Assembly: GCF_017312725.1 (NCBI RefSeq)
Contig: NZ_BOPO01000130.1
Coordinates: forward strand, 62,001 to 126,000
Reading direction: 5' to 3'
From: Actinocatenispora comari
GTDB lineage: Bacteria > Actinomycetota > Actinomycetes > Mycobacteriales > Micromonosporaceae
DNA length: 64,000 nucleotides
Position numbers and translations under genes: made by a program. Of the stretch, positions 1-9,652 are shown in pieces (position 1 is the stretch's first letter; each line of letters begins with the position of its first letter). The notes beneath the pieces were generated by a model. That model worked only from the letters and a program-made list of their open reading frames with translations, was not told the DNA's origin and did not search any database.

Positions 1-1264
1 CGAACGCGAACACCAACTGCGGGTGCTTGCTGCCGAGCAGCTTCTTCGCCTTGTCCACGTTGTACGGGTAGGCGTCGTACTTCTGGAAGCCGATCGTGGT
101 CGGCGACAGCAGCGTCGTCGCCGGGTCCCCGGCCGTACTGCCGCCGAGCGTCTGGATGAACGAGCGCCGGTCGAAGCCGTAGTTCAGCGCCTGGCGTTCC
201 TTCAGATCGGTGATCCGCTGGTTGTTGATCGCCATGTACCAGACGAACTGGGTGTAGCCCGCGGCCACCCGGCTCTTCACCGCCGGGTCGCCCTGCACCG
301 TCGGGATCAGCGCCGGCGGCACGTTCGCGCCCATCACCGCGTTCGCGCTCTTGCCCTGGCTCGCCTTGATCGAGTTCGCCTGCTGGTCCGCGTTCTGCCC
401 GATGTCGGTCTCGAACGTGTCGAAGTACGCGTGCCGGACCGCGTCCGTCTTGGCGTCCCAGTACTTGTTGCGGACCAGCACCAGCTTGCTGTCCCGGGTG
501 TAGCTCTGCACCTTGTACGGCCCGGACGAGAACGGGTGCAGGTCCAGCTTGGTGCGGGTGTCCTTCGCCTTCGGCAGCGGCGTCGTGGTCCCCCACGAGG
601 CGGCGAACGGCATGTCGCAGTGCGGCTGCTTGAAGTTGAAGGTGATCTTGTTGCCGTCGACCTTGACCCCCGGCGGGATCGCGGCGCCGCCGTTGTACGG
701 GCCCTTGTAGGTCTTGTTGTAACTGACGTCGTTGGCCAGCCACTGCTGGATGTAGTGCGGGCCCTCGGCCAGGTCCGGCGAGAACGACCGCGCGACCCCG
801 TACGCCACGTCCGCGGCGGTGATCGGCGACCCGTCCTCGTACTTCAGGCCCTTCTTGAGGGTGAACTCCCACGCGGTGCACTTGGTACCGGTGGACACGT
901 CCTTGCCCGGCGTCGTGGCCAGGTCACCGACGAGCTTCAGCTTCCCGTTGCCCTCGTCCTTGAACATCGTCAGGGTCCGGGCGAACAGGTTGATCACGGC
1001 GGTCGCGTTGTTCACGTAGGCCCGGGTCGGGTCCAGGTGATCGAAGTCCGCCTCCGCGTACTGATAGAGCGTGCCGCCGGTCTTCGCGCCGCTGATCGCC
1101 TTCGCCGGCCCCTGCGAGTCGGCCGGGTCGCTCGCGATCGAGCCGCTCTGCGTCGAGCCCTGACCGCCACCACCCTCGTTCGACCCGGTGTTCTTGCTGC
1201 AGGCACCGACCGTCGCCAACAGTGCGACGGCGCCTACGGCGGCAACTGCCAGCCGTGGTCGCAT
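1..1264 (-). CDS. ABC transporter substrate-binding lipoprotein, family 5 (peptide/nickel type), 3' end outside window
   Basis: About 421 residues are visible, starting at the ATG at 1264 after a GGGGGAGA ribosome site; the C-terminus lies beyond the window edge. The N-terminus is a hydrophobic signal ending in a lipobox (VGAC, Cys about 22) followed by a Gly/Ser-rich linker, so the protein should be a lipid-anchored surface binding protein. The body has family-5 features: a GGTLYQYAEADFDHLDPT start, a WEFTLKKGLKYEDGSPITAADV block and a later YNVDKAKKLL segment. Family members bind oligopeptides or related ligands for ABC import. No partner permease is visible, so the ligand is unknown. The upstream region (1265-1526) holds an inverted repeat GTGACG-N8-CGTCAC at 1374-1393 that could be an operator. 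Confidence 0.9.
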   Translation of the reverse strand, partial: MRPRLAVAAVGAVALLATVGACSKNTGSNEGGGGQGSTQSGSIASDPADSQGPAKAISGAKTGGTLYQYAEADFDHLDPTRAYVNNATAVINLFARTLTMFKDEGNGKLKLVGDLATTPGKDVSTGTKCTAWEFTLKKGLKYEDGSPITAADVAYGVARSFSPDLAEGPHYIQQWLANDVSYNKTYKGPYNGGAAIPPGVKVDGNKITFNFKQPHCDMPFAASWGTTTPLPKAKDTRTKLDLHPFSSGPYKVQSYTRDSKLVLVRNKYWDAKTDAVRHAYFDTFETDIGQNADQQANSIKASQGKSANAVMGANVPPALIPTVQGDPAVKSRVAAGYTQFVWYMAINNQRITDLKERQALNYGFDRRSFIQTLGGSTAGDPATTLLSPTTIGFQKYDAYPYNVDKAKKLLGSKHPQLVFAF

Positions 1265-1474
1265 TCGTCTCCCCCCTCATCTCCAGGCCGCACACCGTTC
1301 GAGACGGGTACGACCGGGCGGTCGAGCATGCCGGAACGGACACTCGACCCCTGCCTGGACGGAGTTTAGGCGGGTGACGTAACTCACCGTCACGCATTGG
1401 GAATTCTGAGTTCTGGCCCACTGGCCCCACCACCCCCGAACGGGGGTCGATCGTGACGGTGTACGCGCAGACAC

Positions 1475-1508
1475 GAAACCCCGCCCGGCCGGAGCCGAGC
1501 GGGGTTTC
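1475..1508 (-). terminator. Stem-loop terminator after cvnD
   Basis: GAAACCCCGC pairs with GCGGGGTTTC, and CGGC/GCCG pairs inside after one mismatch. It lies 18 bases past the cvnD stop and is probably the end of the conservon operon. Confidence 0.7.
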
Positions 1509-1526
1509 GAGCAGAACGCGGCCGCG

Positions 1527-2135
1527 CTACCGGGACGGCGCCACCGCACCGCGCCGCATCTTCAACACGTACTCCACCAGCGTGATCAGCACCTGCTTGG
1601 TGGATTCCCTACTGCGTGCGTCGCACGGGATCACCGGCACCTGCGCACCCACCGCAAGCGCCTCCCGGACGTCCTCCAGCTGGTGCAGCTGCACGCCGTC
1701 GAAGCAGTTCACCGCAACCAGGTACGGCAGGCCACGGTGCTCGAAGAAGTCGACCGCGGCGAAGCAGTCGGCCAGTCGTCGCGTGTCCACCAGTACGATC
1801 GCGCCGATCGCGCCGCGCACCAGCTCGTCCCACATGAACCAGAACCGGGTCTGCCCGGGGGTACCGAACAGATAGAGGATCAGGTCCTGGTCGATCGTGA
1901 TACGGCCGAAGTCCATCGCGACCGTCGTCGTGCTCTTGCCCGGCACTCCGGCAAGGTCGTCGACGGACGCGCTGGCCGAGGTCATGATGGCCTCGGTGGT
2001 CAGCGGCGTGATCTCCGAGACGGATCCGACCAGTGTGGTCTTTCCGACGCCGAAGCCACCGGCGATAACGATCTTGGACGAGGTCACCCGCCCGCTCGGC
2101 CGGCGGTAGCCCTCGTCAGAGCCTCCGAAGCCCAC
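1527..2135 (-). CDS. cvnD: Conservon GTP-binding protein (CvnD-like)
   Basis: A 202-residue small GTPase of the conservon type. A P-loop GGFGVGKT sits at residues 26-33, followed by a switch-like FGTPGQTRFWFMW segment that resembles the DxxG region of Ras-like proteins, then VNCFDG in place of the usual NKxD base-recognition motif. In Streptomyces such proteins work with a sensor-kinase-like CvnA, a roadblock CvnB and a DUF742 CvnC in a membrane-associated complex likened to eukaryotic G-protein systems. It is the last gene of cvnABCD here and overlaps the end of cvnC by 20 bases, which suggests coupled translation. The signal that activates it is unknown. Confidence 0.9.
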   Translation of the reverse strand: MGFGGSDEGYRRPSGRVTSSKIVIAGGFGVGKTTLVGSVSEITPLTTEAIMTSASASVDDLAGVPGKSTTTVAMDFGRITIDQDLILYLFGTPGQTRFWFMWDELVRGAIGAIVLVDTRRLADCFAAVDFFEHRGLPYLVAVNCFDGVQLHQLEDVREALAVGAQVPVIPCDARSRESTKQVLITLVEYVLKMRRGAVAPSR

Positions 2136-2490
2136 TCAGCACCCTCTCCAGCAGTTCCGTGCCCACGGCGTCGTCCCCGACCGCGGTCGGTTCGTACACG
2201 GCGACGAGCCCGTCCGCGGCCATGTCCGCGACCAGCACCCGAGCCACTCCCAAGGGCATCTGCATACGTGCGGCGATCTCGGCGAGCGACTGCACCCGCA
2301 GGGCGCACAGCCCCGCGATCAGCTGTTGCTCCCGCCCACCGACCACGCTGGCGTCACGACCTCTTGCGGTCGTCTCCACCAGCGCCTCGATCGCGATCTC
2401 CACCCGGGGCCGGGTCCGGCCACGGGTCACGGCGTAGGGGCGAACCAGCGCGTTGCTCGGCTCATCAGGGTCATTCATCATGCCCCACAC
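2116..2490 (-). CDS. cvnC: DUF742 conservon protein (CvnC-like)
   Basis: A 124-residue DUF742 protein. The N-terminus carries the family's NALVRPYAVTRGRTRP segment. The middle has a winged-helix-like pattern (SLAEIAARMQMPLGVARVLVADMAADG) and the C-terminus ends ELLERVLSGLRRL. Two close ATGs (codons 1 and 5) could each be the start. It lies 93 bases after cvnB and overlaps cvnD by 20 bases. Members of this family accompany roadblock and GTPase proteins in conservons; no enzymatic activity is known. The winged-helix reading is inferred from sequence pattern only. Confidence 0.88.
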   Translation of the reverse strand: MWGMMNDPDEPSNALVRPYAVTRGRTRPRVEIAIEALVETTARGRDASVVGGREQQLIAGLCALRVQSLAEIAARMQMPLGVARVLVADMAADGLVAVYEPTAVGDDAVGTELLERVLSGLRRL

Positions 2491-2583
2491 CCCGATCCAG
2501 GATGGTCCCGACTCGATGCGCGGAACCGGCGTACCACGCCGCCGCGCACCGAGCCGTCAGCCCGAGGGAATCCACGAGACCCC

Positions 2584-3000
2584 TCAGCTCAACCGTGCGG
2601 TCCCCTCGCGCGGTGCCGGGGTGAGCGCATCGCCGACTCGGTCGACCAGCAATGCCATCTCGTACCCCACCTGCCCGACGTCACAACTCCGGGCAGCCAG
2701 CACCGCGAACGAGGATCCGTCGCTGATCGACATCAGAAAGAGAAAGCCGTTGTCCATCTCGACGACGGTCTGCAAGACCGCGCCGCCCTCGAAACACCTC
2801 GATGCGCCCTGGGTCAGGCTGACCAGCCCGGACGCGATGGCGGCAAGCTGGTCGGCCCGGTCGCGGGGCAGGTCCCGGGAGGAGGCGAGTAAGAGGCCGT
2901 CGGCGGAGACCGCGACCGCGTGCGCCACTCCTGGAACCCTGTCCGCAAAGTTGGACAGCAGCCAACCGAGGTCCTGGGTACCTATCTGCTGGGTCGTCAT
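2584..3000 (-). CDS. cvnB: Roadblock/LC7 domain protein (CvnB-like)
   Basis: A 138-residue single-domain roadblock/LC7 protein; the segment [18 protein letters not shown] is characteristic. Bacterial roadblock proteins form dimeric platforms that regulate small GTPases such as MglA, and in conservons CvnB is thought to bind CvnD. Its ATG overlaps the cvnA stop by four bases (ATGA at 2997-3000), so the two are translationally coupled. It has no membrane segment or signal peptide, so any membrane location would come from CvnA. Confidence 0.92.
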   Translation of the reverse strand: MTTQQIGTQDLGWLLSNFADRVPGVAHAVAVSADGLLLASSRDLPRDRADQLAAIASGLVSLTQGASRCFEGGAVLQTVVEMDNGFLFLMSISDGSSFAVLAARSCDVGQVGYEMALLVDRVGDALTPAPREGTARLS

Positions 3001-6000
3001 GCCTCCTGCTCCTCGCCAGCACCGTTGCCGGTGCTCCTGTGTCCGGGCGCGGCACCCGCCCGCGGCGAGTCACCGCCGCCGGCGCGCCCGCGCTGGACGC
3101 CTCGGTGGTACGCGGACAACAGCCCGCGGACCGCTTCGGGTGAACGTTCCCGTGCCTGGGACTTCGGGCGGGACGCTTCCTCGATGCCGCCCGGCACGAG
3201 CTGTGCCATCGGCCGACGGATCGGCAGCCCGGCGGAGGTCGTGTCGGACTCCCGCGGGGTGGTGATCGCCGAGGCCGCCTGCCAGCCCTTGTCCGCGGCC
3301 GAACGCCACGGATCGATGTCCGGCCGGCCTTCCGAGGGCACCTCGGCGGTGCGGCTCGGCGGCATCTCGGCCATCGGTCGGTTCAGCGGTGTCCCGGGCA
3401 TCGGCGGGGTCGCCGACCTCGCCGGGCCGGACTCGGCCGGACGACGAGCCGGCTCGGCGGGCCGGGCCGCCGGCTGGTTGCGCGGCGCATCGCCGCCGGA
3501 CGGCACCCGGGTGGGCAGCACGGTGGGCCGCTTCTTCGGCTCGGCCGCACGCACCGGCGCCTCCTGTGCCCGGGTCGCCGTCACCCCCGCCGGCCGGGCC
3601 GCGGACGCCACCGGTGCGGGGGGCGCACCGACCGCCGGCGCGGTCCGGGGCCGGGACGGGCTGGTCCGGAACCAGGCCGACTCGACCTCGCGGAAGATGG
3701 GCAACTCCATCGTGTCGTCGACATTCCTCGGGATGATCTCGGCCCGACCTGCCCCGGAACCGTGCTCCGGCTCCGGCGTGGCCGAGTCTAGCCCGCGGTG
3801 CGCCGAAATCTCCTCGTCCGAGCGGCCGTCGTACCGGCGCTGGTGTGTCGCCGTGGCCGGCTCGGCCGGGGCCGGCTCGGCCGGCGACCAGACGTCCCGG
3901 CCGGGCAGCTGCGGTGTCTCCACCGTCAGGTCGTCGGCCATCGGGCGTGCCGGCGGCTCCGCCCACGGGTCGTGCCCGCCGAGGGTGCCGGCGATCGACT
4001 CGTTGGCCGGCTCCGGGTCGGACACCGGCCGTTGCGGGGCGCGCCGGACCGAGTCGTCCAGCGACCGGCGCGGCGGCTCGGCCGGGATCCGGTCGAACGT
4101 GACGGTGTCGTCCGCCGCCGAGACCGGCGGCCTGCTGTCGTCCCGCCGCAGCGACGCCGTCCGGTCCGGCTCCGCACCGGTCAGCCGCTGGTACGGCGCG
4201 GGCTCGGACTGCTGCTCGAACGACTGCGGCTCGGGCTGCTGGTACGAGGTCTGCTCGAACGCGGTCGGCTCGGGCTGCTGGTAGGCGGCCGGCCGCGACT
4301 GCTCGTACGGCTCGGGGGGCGGCGGCGCGTCGAAGCTGCCCGTCTGCTCCTGGGCGAGCTTGCGGGGCGGCGGGTCGAACAGGCTGCGCCGGATCGGCTC
4401 GTCCGCACCGCGGGTCGGTGTCGGGTCGGCGGTCGTGGGCTCGTCCGGCTGGCCCGGCTGGCGCCGGGGCAGCGCGCTCGACCCGTTGTTGAGCCGGTGC
4501 CCGTTGGCCGCGTCGGCGAGGCTGTCGCGTGCCGGCGGCTGGAACGGGATACCCGGCATCGGGTCGGCCGGCTCCGGCGCGACCGGCCGGGACGGCTCCC
4601 GGGTGGACCGGCCGGAGCCGGTCTCCAGCGCCAGCGGGCCACCCTGGCTCGGCAGCTCGGTCGGCCGGACCCCCGGCCGCTCGGTCGGGACCAGCACGGC
4701 TGCCGGCAGCACCACGTCGGCGACGGTGCCGCGCTCCGGCGCGGGCCGCAGCTCGATCTTGATGCCGAGCCGGGACGCCAGCCGGCCGACCACGACCAGA
4801 CCCATCATCCGGGACACCGCGACGTCGACCAGCGGCGGATTGGCCAGCCGCTCGTTCACCTCGGCGAGCACGTCACCCGACATGCCGATGCCGCGGTCCT
4901 CGATCTGCACGATCGCCCGGTCACCGACCCGGCGCGCGTCGACCACCACCGCGGTGTCCGGCGAGGAGAACGCGGTCGCGTTGTCCAGCAGCTCGGCGAC
5001 CAGGTGCACCACGTCGTTGACCGCGGTCGCCTCGACCTCGACGTCCCGGTCGACCACGCCGAACTCGATCCGGGTGTACTGCTCGACCTCGGACTGGGCG
5101 GCCCGCAGCACGTCGCCGAGCGGCGCCGCCTCGCGCCGCGCGCGGGTGGAGTCGGCGCCGGCGAGGACCAGCAGGTTCTCGTCGTTCCGGCGCATCCGGG
5201 TGGCCAGGTGGTCGAGCTGGAACAGCTGCGCCAACCGGTCCGGGTCCTCCTCGCCCTGCTCCAACCGGTCGAGGTGACCGATCAGCCGGTCGACCAGCAG
5301 CTGGGACCGGCGGGCCAGGTTGATGAACATGGTGGAAACGCTGGCGCGCAGCACGGCCTGGGCGGCGGCCACCCGGACCGCCTCCCGGTGGACGACGTTG
5401 AACGCCTCGGAGACCTGGCCGATCTCGTCCCGGCCGCGCACCTGGATCGGGTCGCGGACCTGGCCGGCGATCTCCTCCGGCGTCATGCCGCCGATCGACT
5501 CGGCCGACTCCAGCTGGCCGACCGCCTGCGGCAGGCCCTCGTACGCCACCTGCAGGGCGCCCTCCCGCAGCCGCCGCAGCGACCGGGCCATCGCCCGGGC
5601 CACCAGCAGGGCCAGCAGGATGGCGATCACCAGGACGACGAGGCCGGCGCCGGCCTCCGCGATCACCTGGCGGACCACCGAGGCGACCGTCGCCTTGGCG
5701 TGCGCCGCGGCGTTCGCGTCGAGCACCTTCTCCACCGTGCGGATCGCGTTGATCCGCTTCGACATGGCCGAGTTCCAGTCGCTGGCCTGGATGCCGAGGT
5801 GGTTGTTGAGCCCGACGGTACGGGCGTCGGTCTCCAGCCGGGTGGAGTCCTGCACCTGCGGGCCGCTGACCGACTCTTCCAGTTCCTGCTTCTGGTCGTC
5901 GGACGCGGACCGGTTGAACGAGTCGTACGCGCTCTGCTGGTCGGTCAGGGTGCCGAGGAACGTCTCGAAGCTGGTCGCGTCGAACCCGCTGGAGTCGTCG

Positions 6001-6668
6001 ATGACCCGCAGCAGCGCCAGCTGCTCCTGCGCCGCGTACTCCTTGGCGTCGGAGAGCGCCGCGTTCGCGGTGAGCTCGCTGGACAGGCTGCGGTCGTTGG
6101 TCAGGTGCGTCATCGAGTCGCGCAGGTCCAGCAGCTCGGAGATCAGCACCTGGTACCGGAACGTCACGGACGCGACGGTGGCCTCGCTGGAGGAGGAGAG
6201 CACCTCGCTGCGGCCGGTCTTGGTCAGCGAGTCGAGCTGGTCGTCGATGACCGTGAGGTTGCCCGAGATGTCGTCGGAGGCGCCGTTGAGCTTGTCCCGC
6301 TCGGCGCGGTAGCTGCCGATCGAATCGTCGGTGGCGGAGGACTGCTTCTTGAACTGGTCGGCCAGGTCGGAGTGGCCCGACCGGCCCTTGGACATCATGG
6401 CCTCGGCCGCGTCCAGCCGCTCGTCCTGCAACTGCTCGATCAGGTTGCCGGCCTGGGTGCTCAGCTTCAACGTCGCGTCCACCCGGCGCGCCTCGGACAG
6501 CGTCTGGCCGGCGTTGGCGAGCTCGATTCCGGCCAGCGCGACCACCGCGAGCACCGGGACGACCAGGATCAGGCCCAGCTTCGACTGGATGCGGACGTCG
6601 CTCAGCCGCGGAATCGGGCGCCGCCGGCGTTGGCGTCCTGCCTGGGTCGCCGCGGTCCGCTTGCTCAC
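2997..6668 (-). CDS. cvnA: Nitrate-sensor-type histidine kinase (CvnA-like)
   Basis: A 1223-residue membrane sensor kinase. I chose the GTG at 6668 because GGAAGG lies just upstream; an in-frame start at 6803 would add 45 residues with no clear ribosome site. Order: basic N-terminus, membrane helix at about 28-50, an extracellular nitrate/nitrite-sensing-type helical domain to about 320, a second helix near 325-350, HAMP, a candidate phospho-acceptor in [11 protein letters not shown], then HATPase_c with N box [14 protein letters not shown] and G box IEDRGIGM. The last roughly 500 residues are a low-complexity Pro/Glu/Arg-rich tail in which YQQPEPxxFEQ occurs twice. It heads cvnABCD. The tail may be a protein-docking region, which is inference. 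Confidence 0.9.
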   Translation of the reverse strand: MSKRTAATQAGRQRRRRPIPRLSDVRIQSKLGLILVVPVLAVVALAGIELANAGQTLSEARRVDATLKLSTQAGNLIEQLQDERLDAAEAMMSKGRSGHSDLADQFKKQSSATDDSIGSYRAERDKLNGASDDISGNLTVIDDQLDSLTKTGRSEVLSSSSEATVASVTFRYQVLISELLDLRDSMTHLTNDRSLSSELTANAALSDAKEYAAQEQLALLRVIDDSSGFDATSFETFLGTLTDQQSAYDSFNRSASDDQKQELEESVSGPQVQDSTRLETDARTVGLNNHLGIQASDWNSAMSKRINAIRTVEKVLDANAAAHAKATVASVVRQVIAEAGAGLVVLVIAILLALLVARAMARSLRRLREGALQVAYEGLPQAVGQLESAESIGGMTPEEIAGQVRDPIQVRGRDEIGQVSEAFNVVHREAVRVAAAQAVLRASVSTMFINLARRSQLLVDRLIGHLDRLEQGEEDPDRLAQLFQLDHLATRMRRNDENLLVLAGADSTRARREAAPLGDVLRAAQSEVEQYTRIEFGVVDRDVEVEATAVNDVVHLVAELLDNATAFSSPDTAVVVDARRVGDRAIVQIEDRGIGMSGDVLAEVNERLANPPLVDVAVSRMMGLVVVGRLASRLGIKIELRPAPERGTVADVVLPAAVLVPTERPGVRPTELPSQGGPLALETGSGRSTREPSRPVAPEPADPMPGIPFQPPARDSLADAANGHRLNNGSSALPRRQPGQPDEPTTADPTPTRGADEPIRRSLFDPPPRKLAQEQTGSFDAPPPPEPYEQSRPAAYQQPEPTAFEQTSYQQPEPQSFEQQSEPAPYQRLTGAEPDRTASLRRDDSRPPVSAADDTVTFDRIPAEPPRRSLDDSVRRAPQRPVSDPEPANESIAGTLGGHDPWAEPPARPMADDLTVETPQLPGRDVWSPAEPAPAEPATATHQRRYDGRSDEEISAHRGLDSATPEPEHGSGAGRAEIIPRNVDDTMELPIFREVESAWFRTSPSRPRTAPAVGAPPAPVASAARPAGVTATRAQEAPVRAAEPKKRPTVLPTRVPSGGDAPRNQPAARPAEPARRPAESGPARSATPPMPGTPLNRPMAEMPPSRTAEVPSEGRPDIDPWRSAADKGWQAASAITTPRESDTTSAGLPIRRPMAQLVPGGIEEASRPKSQARERSPEAVRGLLSAYHRGVQRGRAGGGDSPRAGAAPGHRSTGNGAGEEQEA

Positions 6669-7142
6669 TTGCTGCCGCCTTCCAAGACTGCGTGACTGCT
6701 TGTGCTTGTCGGGCCGGGCCACCACACCGAGCCCCCGGGGATTCCACCACGCTCGATCAGAAAGAGAAACCCCGAGCAGGGTACGGCAAGTGGGACACCG
6801 CATACCGGCCGGCCGGGTTGCGTCCCGACCGTCCGGAGAGTGTCGAAACCACTACTGACAGTGCCGCCCATCTGCCCTGGTCACGGAACCCGGAACCGGT
6901 CCCCGCCGACATCATGTCATCGATCCGTATCAATCTGACAGCGGTGGGTTCGTGTCCCCTTGACGCGAAACGGTCGAGCTACGAAGATATCGCCGCGGTC
7001 CGGCACAAGCCAGCTGTCCGGCCACCATTCCTCCCGTCGCTCGACGGCGCGAGAATGACCCGCGACAGAACGGCCAGGACGTGCCGTGTGGATCGAGCGT
7101 TGGTAAGGGAAAAATGTCAGCTTTGCATCGGCCGTCGATCCG
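6669..7142. other. Divergent intergenic region between cvnA and livG
   Basis: No gene seen in these 474 bases. On the livG side it holds the element shared with the second liv locus (6926-6988) and then about 154 bases of presumed leader. I see no clear terminator or riboswitch fold. Confidence 0.6.
6926..6988 (+). promoter_or_regulatory. Putative liv promoter with upstream motif, copy 1
   Basis: The motif CGTATCAATCTGACA (6926-6940) is followed after 19 bases by TTGACG (6960-6965), a 17-base spacer and GAAGAT (6983-6988), 154 bases before livG. The same three blocks recur at 13023-13084. TTGACG and GAAGAT fit a sigma-70-type -35/-10 pair, with the A-rich motif as a possible activator site. 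Confidence 0.5.
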
Positions 7143-7910
7143 ATGAACTGTGCCCTCGAGGTCTCCTCGGCGACCGTGCGTTACGGCGGCGTCGCGGCCA
7201 TCGACGACCTGTCCTTCCAGCACGAAGACGGCGGTGTCGTCGGCCTGATCGGGCCGAACGGCGCCGGCAAGACCACCCTGCTGAACGTGCTGTCCGGCGC
7301 GGTCCGGCTCACCACCGGCCGGATTTCGTTGCAGGGGCGTGACCTCACCAGCCGCAAGCCGCACCAGATCGCCCGGCTCGGCATCACCCGCACCTTCCAG
7401 AACCTGCAGGTCTTCGGTTCACTGTCGGTGCTGGACAACGTGCTGCTGCCGCGGGTCGCGCGCGGCTGGGCGACCGCCGTCGGCGACATGGTGCTGCTGC
7501 CCCAGGCGCACCGAAAGGTCCAGGCCGAACGGGCCCGGGCACTCGACCTGCTCGACCGGGTCGGCATCGCCGAGTACGCCCAGCAGCCGGCCGGCTCGCT
7601 GGCGTACGGGCTGCAGCGGCGGGTGGAGATCGCCCGCGCACTGGCCGGCGACCCCGAGCTGATCCTGCTGGACGAGCCGCTCGCCGGGCTGTCCGCCTCG
7701 GAGAGCGTCGACCTCACCGAACTGTTCACCAAGGTGTCCACCGAGGGCATCACGGTGCTGCTGGTCGAGCACGACGTGGCCAGCGTGCTGTCGGTCTCCA
7801 AGCGGGTCCTGGTGCTCGACCACGGCCGGCTGCTCGCCGACGGGACGCCGGACGAGGTGTCCGCCAACCCCGAGGTCCGGGCCGCCTACCTCGGTGAGGA
7901 GTGGACATGA
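7143..7910 (+). CDS. livG: Branched-chain amino acid ABC transporter ATP-binding protein LivG
   Basis: A 255-residue cytoplasmic ATPase of the LivG type. Visible motifs are Walker A GPNGAGKTT (about residues 37-45), a signature region SLAYGLQRRVEIARAL and Walker B LILLDEPLAGLS. It powers import of branched-chain or related amino acids with LivF, LivH, LivM and a binding lipoprotein. The ATG start fits the family alignment (ALEVSSATVRYGGVAAIDDLSF) although no strong ribosome site precedes it. Its stop overlaps the livF start (ATGA at 7907-7910). It heads livGFHMJ. The second liv locus at 13-16 kb has no ATPase, so this protein may serve both. Confidence 0.93.
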   Translation: MNCALEVSSATVRYGGVAAIDDLSFQHEDGGVVGLIGPNGAGKTTLLNVLSGAVRLTTGRISLQGRDLTSRKPHQIARLGITRTFQNLQVFGSLSVLDNVLLPRVARGWATAVGDMVLLPQAHRKVQAERARALDLLDRVGIAEYAQQPAGSLAYGLQRRVEIARALAGDPELILLDEPLAGLSASESVDLTELFTKVSTEGITVLLVEHDVASVLSVSKRVLVLDHGRLLADGTPDEVSANPEVRAAYLGEEWT

Positions 7911-8674
7911 GCGAGCAGGCCGCGGAGGAGAAGACGCCGAGCGGTGCCGGCGACGGCGAGCTGGTGCTGTCGGTGACCGAGCTGGTCGCCGGGTACGACC
8001 GGATCGAGGCGCTGCACGGCATCGACATCGAGGTACGCGCCGGCGAGGCGGTGACGCTGATCGGCGCCAACGGTGCCGGCAAGACCACCCTGCTGGGCAC
8101 GATCGCGGGCCTGCTGAAGGCGTGGCGCGGCCGGATCCAGTTCGCCGGCGAGGACGTCACCCGGTGGTCGGCGGAACGGCGCACCCGCGCCGGGCTCGCC
8201 CTGGTACCGGAGGGCCGGCGGGTGTTCGCCGGCCTCACCGTCGAGGAGAACCTGCACCTCGGGGCGTACTCGCGGGCCCGGTCGTCCACCGCCGAGGGGC
8301 TCGCCACCGTGTACGAGCTGTTCCCGAAGCTGAAGGACCGCCGCCGGCAACCGGCCGGCACCATGTCCGGCGGCGAGCAGCAGATGCTCGCGATCGGCCG
8401 GGCGCTGATGAGCCGGCCCAAGCTGCTGCTGCTGGACGAGCCGTCACTGGGGCTCGCCCCGCTCGCGGTGCGCGAGGTGGCCGACGCGCTGGTCGAGCTG
8501 GCCGGCCGGGACACCACGCTGGCGCTGGTCGAGCAGAACGCGCAGGTCGCGTTCCACGTGGCGCAGCGCGGCTACCTGCTGGACCGCGGCCGCGTGGTGA
8601 CCGCCGGTTCGGTCGACGAGCTGCGCGACGACCCGCGGGTGCACCAGGCGTACCTGGGGCAGCCGGCCCAGTGA
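7907..8674 (+). CDS. livF: Branched-chain amino acid ABC transporter ATP-binding protein LivF
   Basis: A 255-residue LivF-type ATPase: Walker A GANGAGKTT, signature MSGGEQQMLAIGRAL and Walker B LLLLDEPSLGLAP, the last typical of LivF rather than LivG. I took the ATG at 7907 as start because GAGGAG lies six bases upstream and the codon overlaps the livG stop; the GTG at 7901 is less well placed. The first roughly 20 residues are a charged extension before the conserved LSVTELVAGYDRIEALHGI. It pairs with LivG to drive transport through LivHM. A 29-base gap separates it from livH. Confidence 0.93.
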   Translation: MSEQAAEEKTPSGAGDGELVLSVTELVAGYDRIEALHGIDIEVRAGEAVTLIGANGAGKTTLLGTIAGLLKAWRGRIQFAGEDVTRWSAERRTRAGLALVPEGRRVFAGLTVEENLHLGAYSRARSSTAEGLATVYELFPKLKDRRRQPAGTMSGGEQQMLAIGRALMSRPKLLLLDEPSLGLAPLAVREVADALVELAGRDTTLALVEQNAQVAFHVAQRGYLLDRGRVVTAGSVDELRDDPRVHQAYLGQPAQ

Positions 8675-8703
8675 ACAGCTGCAGAGCGGCGCGGTAGCGG
8701 CGC

Positions 8704-9576
8704 ATGTCGGAGTTTCTGACCTTCACCCTGACCGGCCTGGGCACCGGTACCACCTATGCCCTGGTCGGTCTCGGCGTCGCGATGGTCTTCCAGGTCACCG
8801 GCGTGATCAACTTCGCGCAGGGCGACTTCGTGATGATCGGCGGGCTGTCGTTCGCCAGCTTCGCCGAGGCCGGCCTGCCGGAGCCGGTCGCCGCGCTGCT
8901 CGCCCTGCTGATCACCACCGTGGTCGGCGCGCTGCTCAACCTGCTGGTGATCCGGCCGGCCCGGCGGGCCAACCGGGAACGGCTGGTCATCCTCACCATC
9001 GGCGCCTCGATCACCCTGGAGGGCGTCGCGCTGCTGGTGTTCGGCGCCGACTCGCACTTCGCCAGCGCGTTCACCGGCGGTGACCCGATCTCGATCGGCG
9101 GTGCGCGACTGCCCCGGCAGTACCTGTGGTGCGCCCTCGCCACGGTGGTCGCGGTCGTGCTGATGTGGCTGTTCCTGACCCGCACGCGGCCCGGTACGGC
9201 GATGCGGGCCACCGCGATGGACACCGACGCGGCCCGGCTGATGGGCATCTCGCCGGCCCGGATGAGCCTGCTCGCGTTCACCCTGGCGGCGGCGCTCGGC
9301 GCGATCGGCGGCATCGTGTTGACGCCGCTGCAGCCGCCGGACGCGTCGGTCGGCATTCCCTTCGGGCTCAAGGCGTTCACCGCGGCGGTGATCGGCGGGC
9401 TGTCGTCGCCGGTCGGCGCGGTGTTCGGCGGGCTGCTGGTGGGCCTGGTCGAGGCGTACGCGACCGGCTACATCAGCAGCGACTACAAGAACACGTTGAC
9501 CTTCGGGTTGCTGCTGCTGGTGCTGCTGATCCGGCCGACCGGACTGCTGCACCGGGCTTCGGTGGTGCGGGTATGA
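8704..9576 (+). CDS. livH: Branched-chain amino acid ABC transporter permease LivH
   Basis: A 290-residue polytopic membrane protein of the LivH family. The conserved opening (TGTTYALVGLGVAMVFQVTGVINFAQG) and the cytoplasmic MRATAMDTDAARLMGIS loop are both present, with about eight hydrophobic segments. It forms half of the transmembrane channel with LivM. Its stop codon overlaps the ATG of the first of two 13-codon mini-ORFs (9573), so translation can pass from livH through them to livM. The paralogue at 14422-15303 is the same length class and clearly similar. Confidence 0.93.
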   Translation: MSEFLTFTLTGLGTGTTYALVGLGVAMVFQVTGVINFAQGDFVMIGGLSFASFAEAGLPEPVAALLALLITTVVGALLNLLVIRPARRANRERLVILTIGASITLEGVALLVFGADSHFASAFTGGDPISIGGARLPRQYLWCALATVVAVVLMWLFLTRTRPGTAMRATAMDTDAARLMGISPARMSLLAFTLAAALGAIGGIVLTPLQPPDASVGIPFGLKAFTAAVIGGLSSPVGAVFGGLLVGLVEAYATGYISSDYKNTLTFGLLLLVLLIRPTGLLHRASVVRV

Positions 9577-9614
9577 CCGACGACGCACTCGCCGCCGCGG
9601 AGGAGCTGGGATGA
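9573..9614 (+). CDS. 13-residue mini-cistron 1 between livH and livM
   Basis: Encodes MTDDALAAAEELG. The ATG overlaps the livH stop (ATGA) and the TGA overlaps the next mini-ORF start. The peptide nearly matches the first residues of LivM (MSDDALAAAE), so it arose by duplication of that start region. Translation is likely from its position, but the peptide itself may be only a by-product of ribosome hand-over. Confidence 0.45.
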   Translation: MTDDALAAAEELG

Positions 9615-9652
9615 CCGACGACGCGCTCTCCACCGCGGAGGAGCTGGGATGA
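9611..9652 (+). CDS. 13-residue mini-cistron 2 between livH and livM
   Basis: Encodes MTDDALSTAEELG. Its ATG overlaps the first mini-ORF stop and its TGA overlaps the livM ATG at 9649. GGAGGAG lies five bases before its start and again before livM. It differs from mini-cistron 1 at two residues. No independent function is suggested by the sequence. Confidence 0.45.
   Translation: MTDDALSTAEELG

Noticed and set aside
3798-6695. A 965-codon open frame on the plus strand opposite cvnA
   Set aside because: It is a GC-rich shadow: Arg/Gly/Ala/Pro-rich, no family motif, and the opposite strand has a clear kinase with correct domain order.
6669-6803. An upstream in-frame start for cvnA at 6803
   Set aside because: The extra 45 residues lack homology-like features and GGAAGG is placed correctly for the GTG at 6668.
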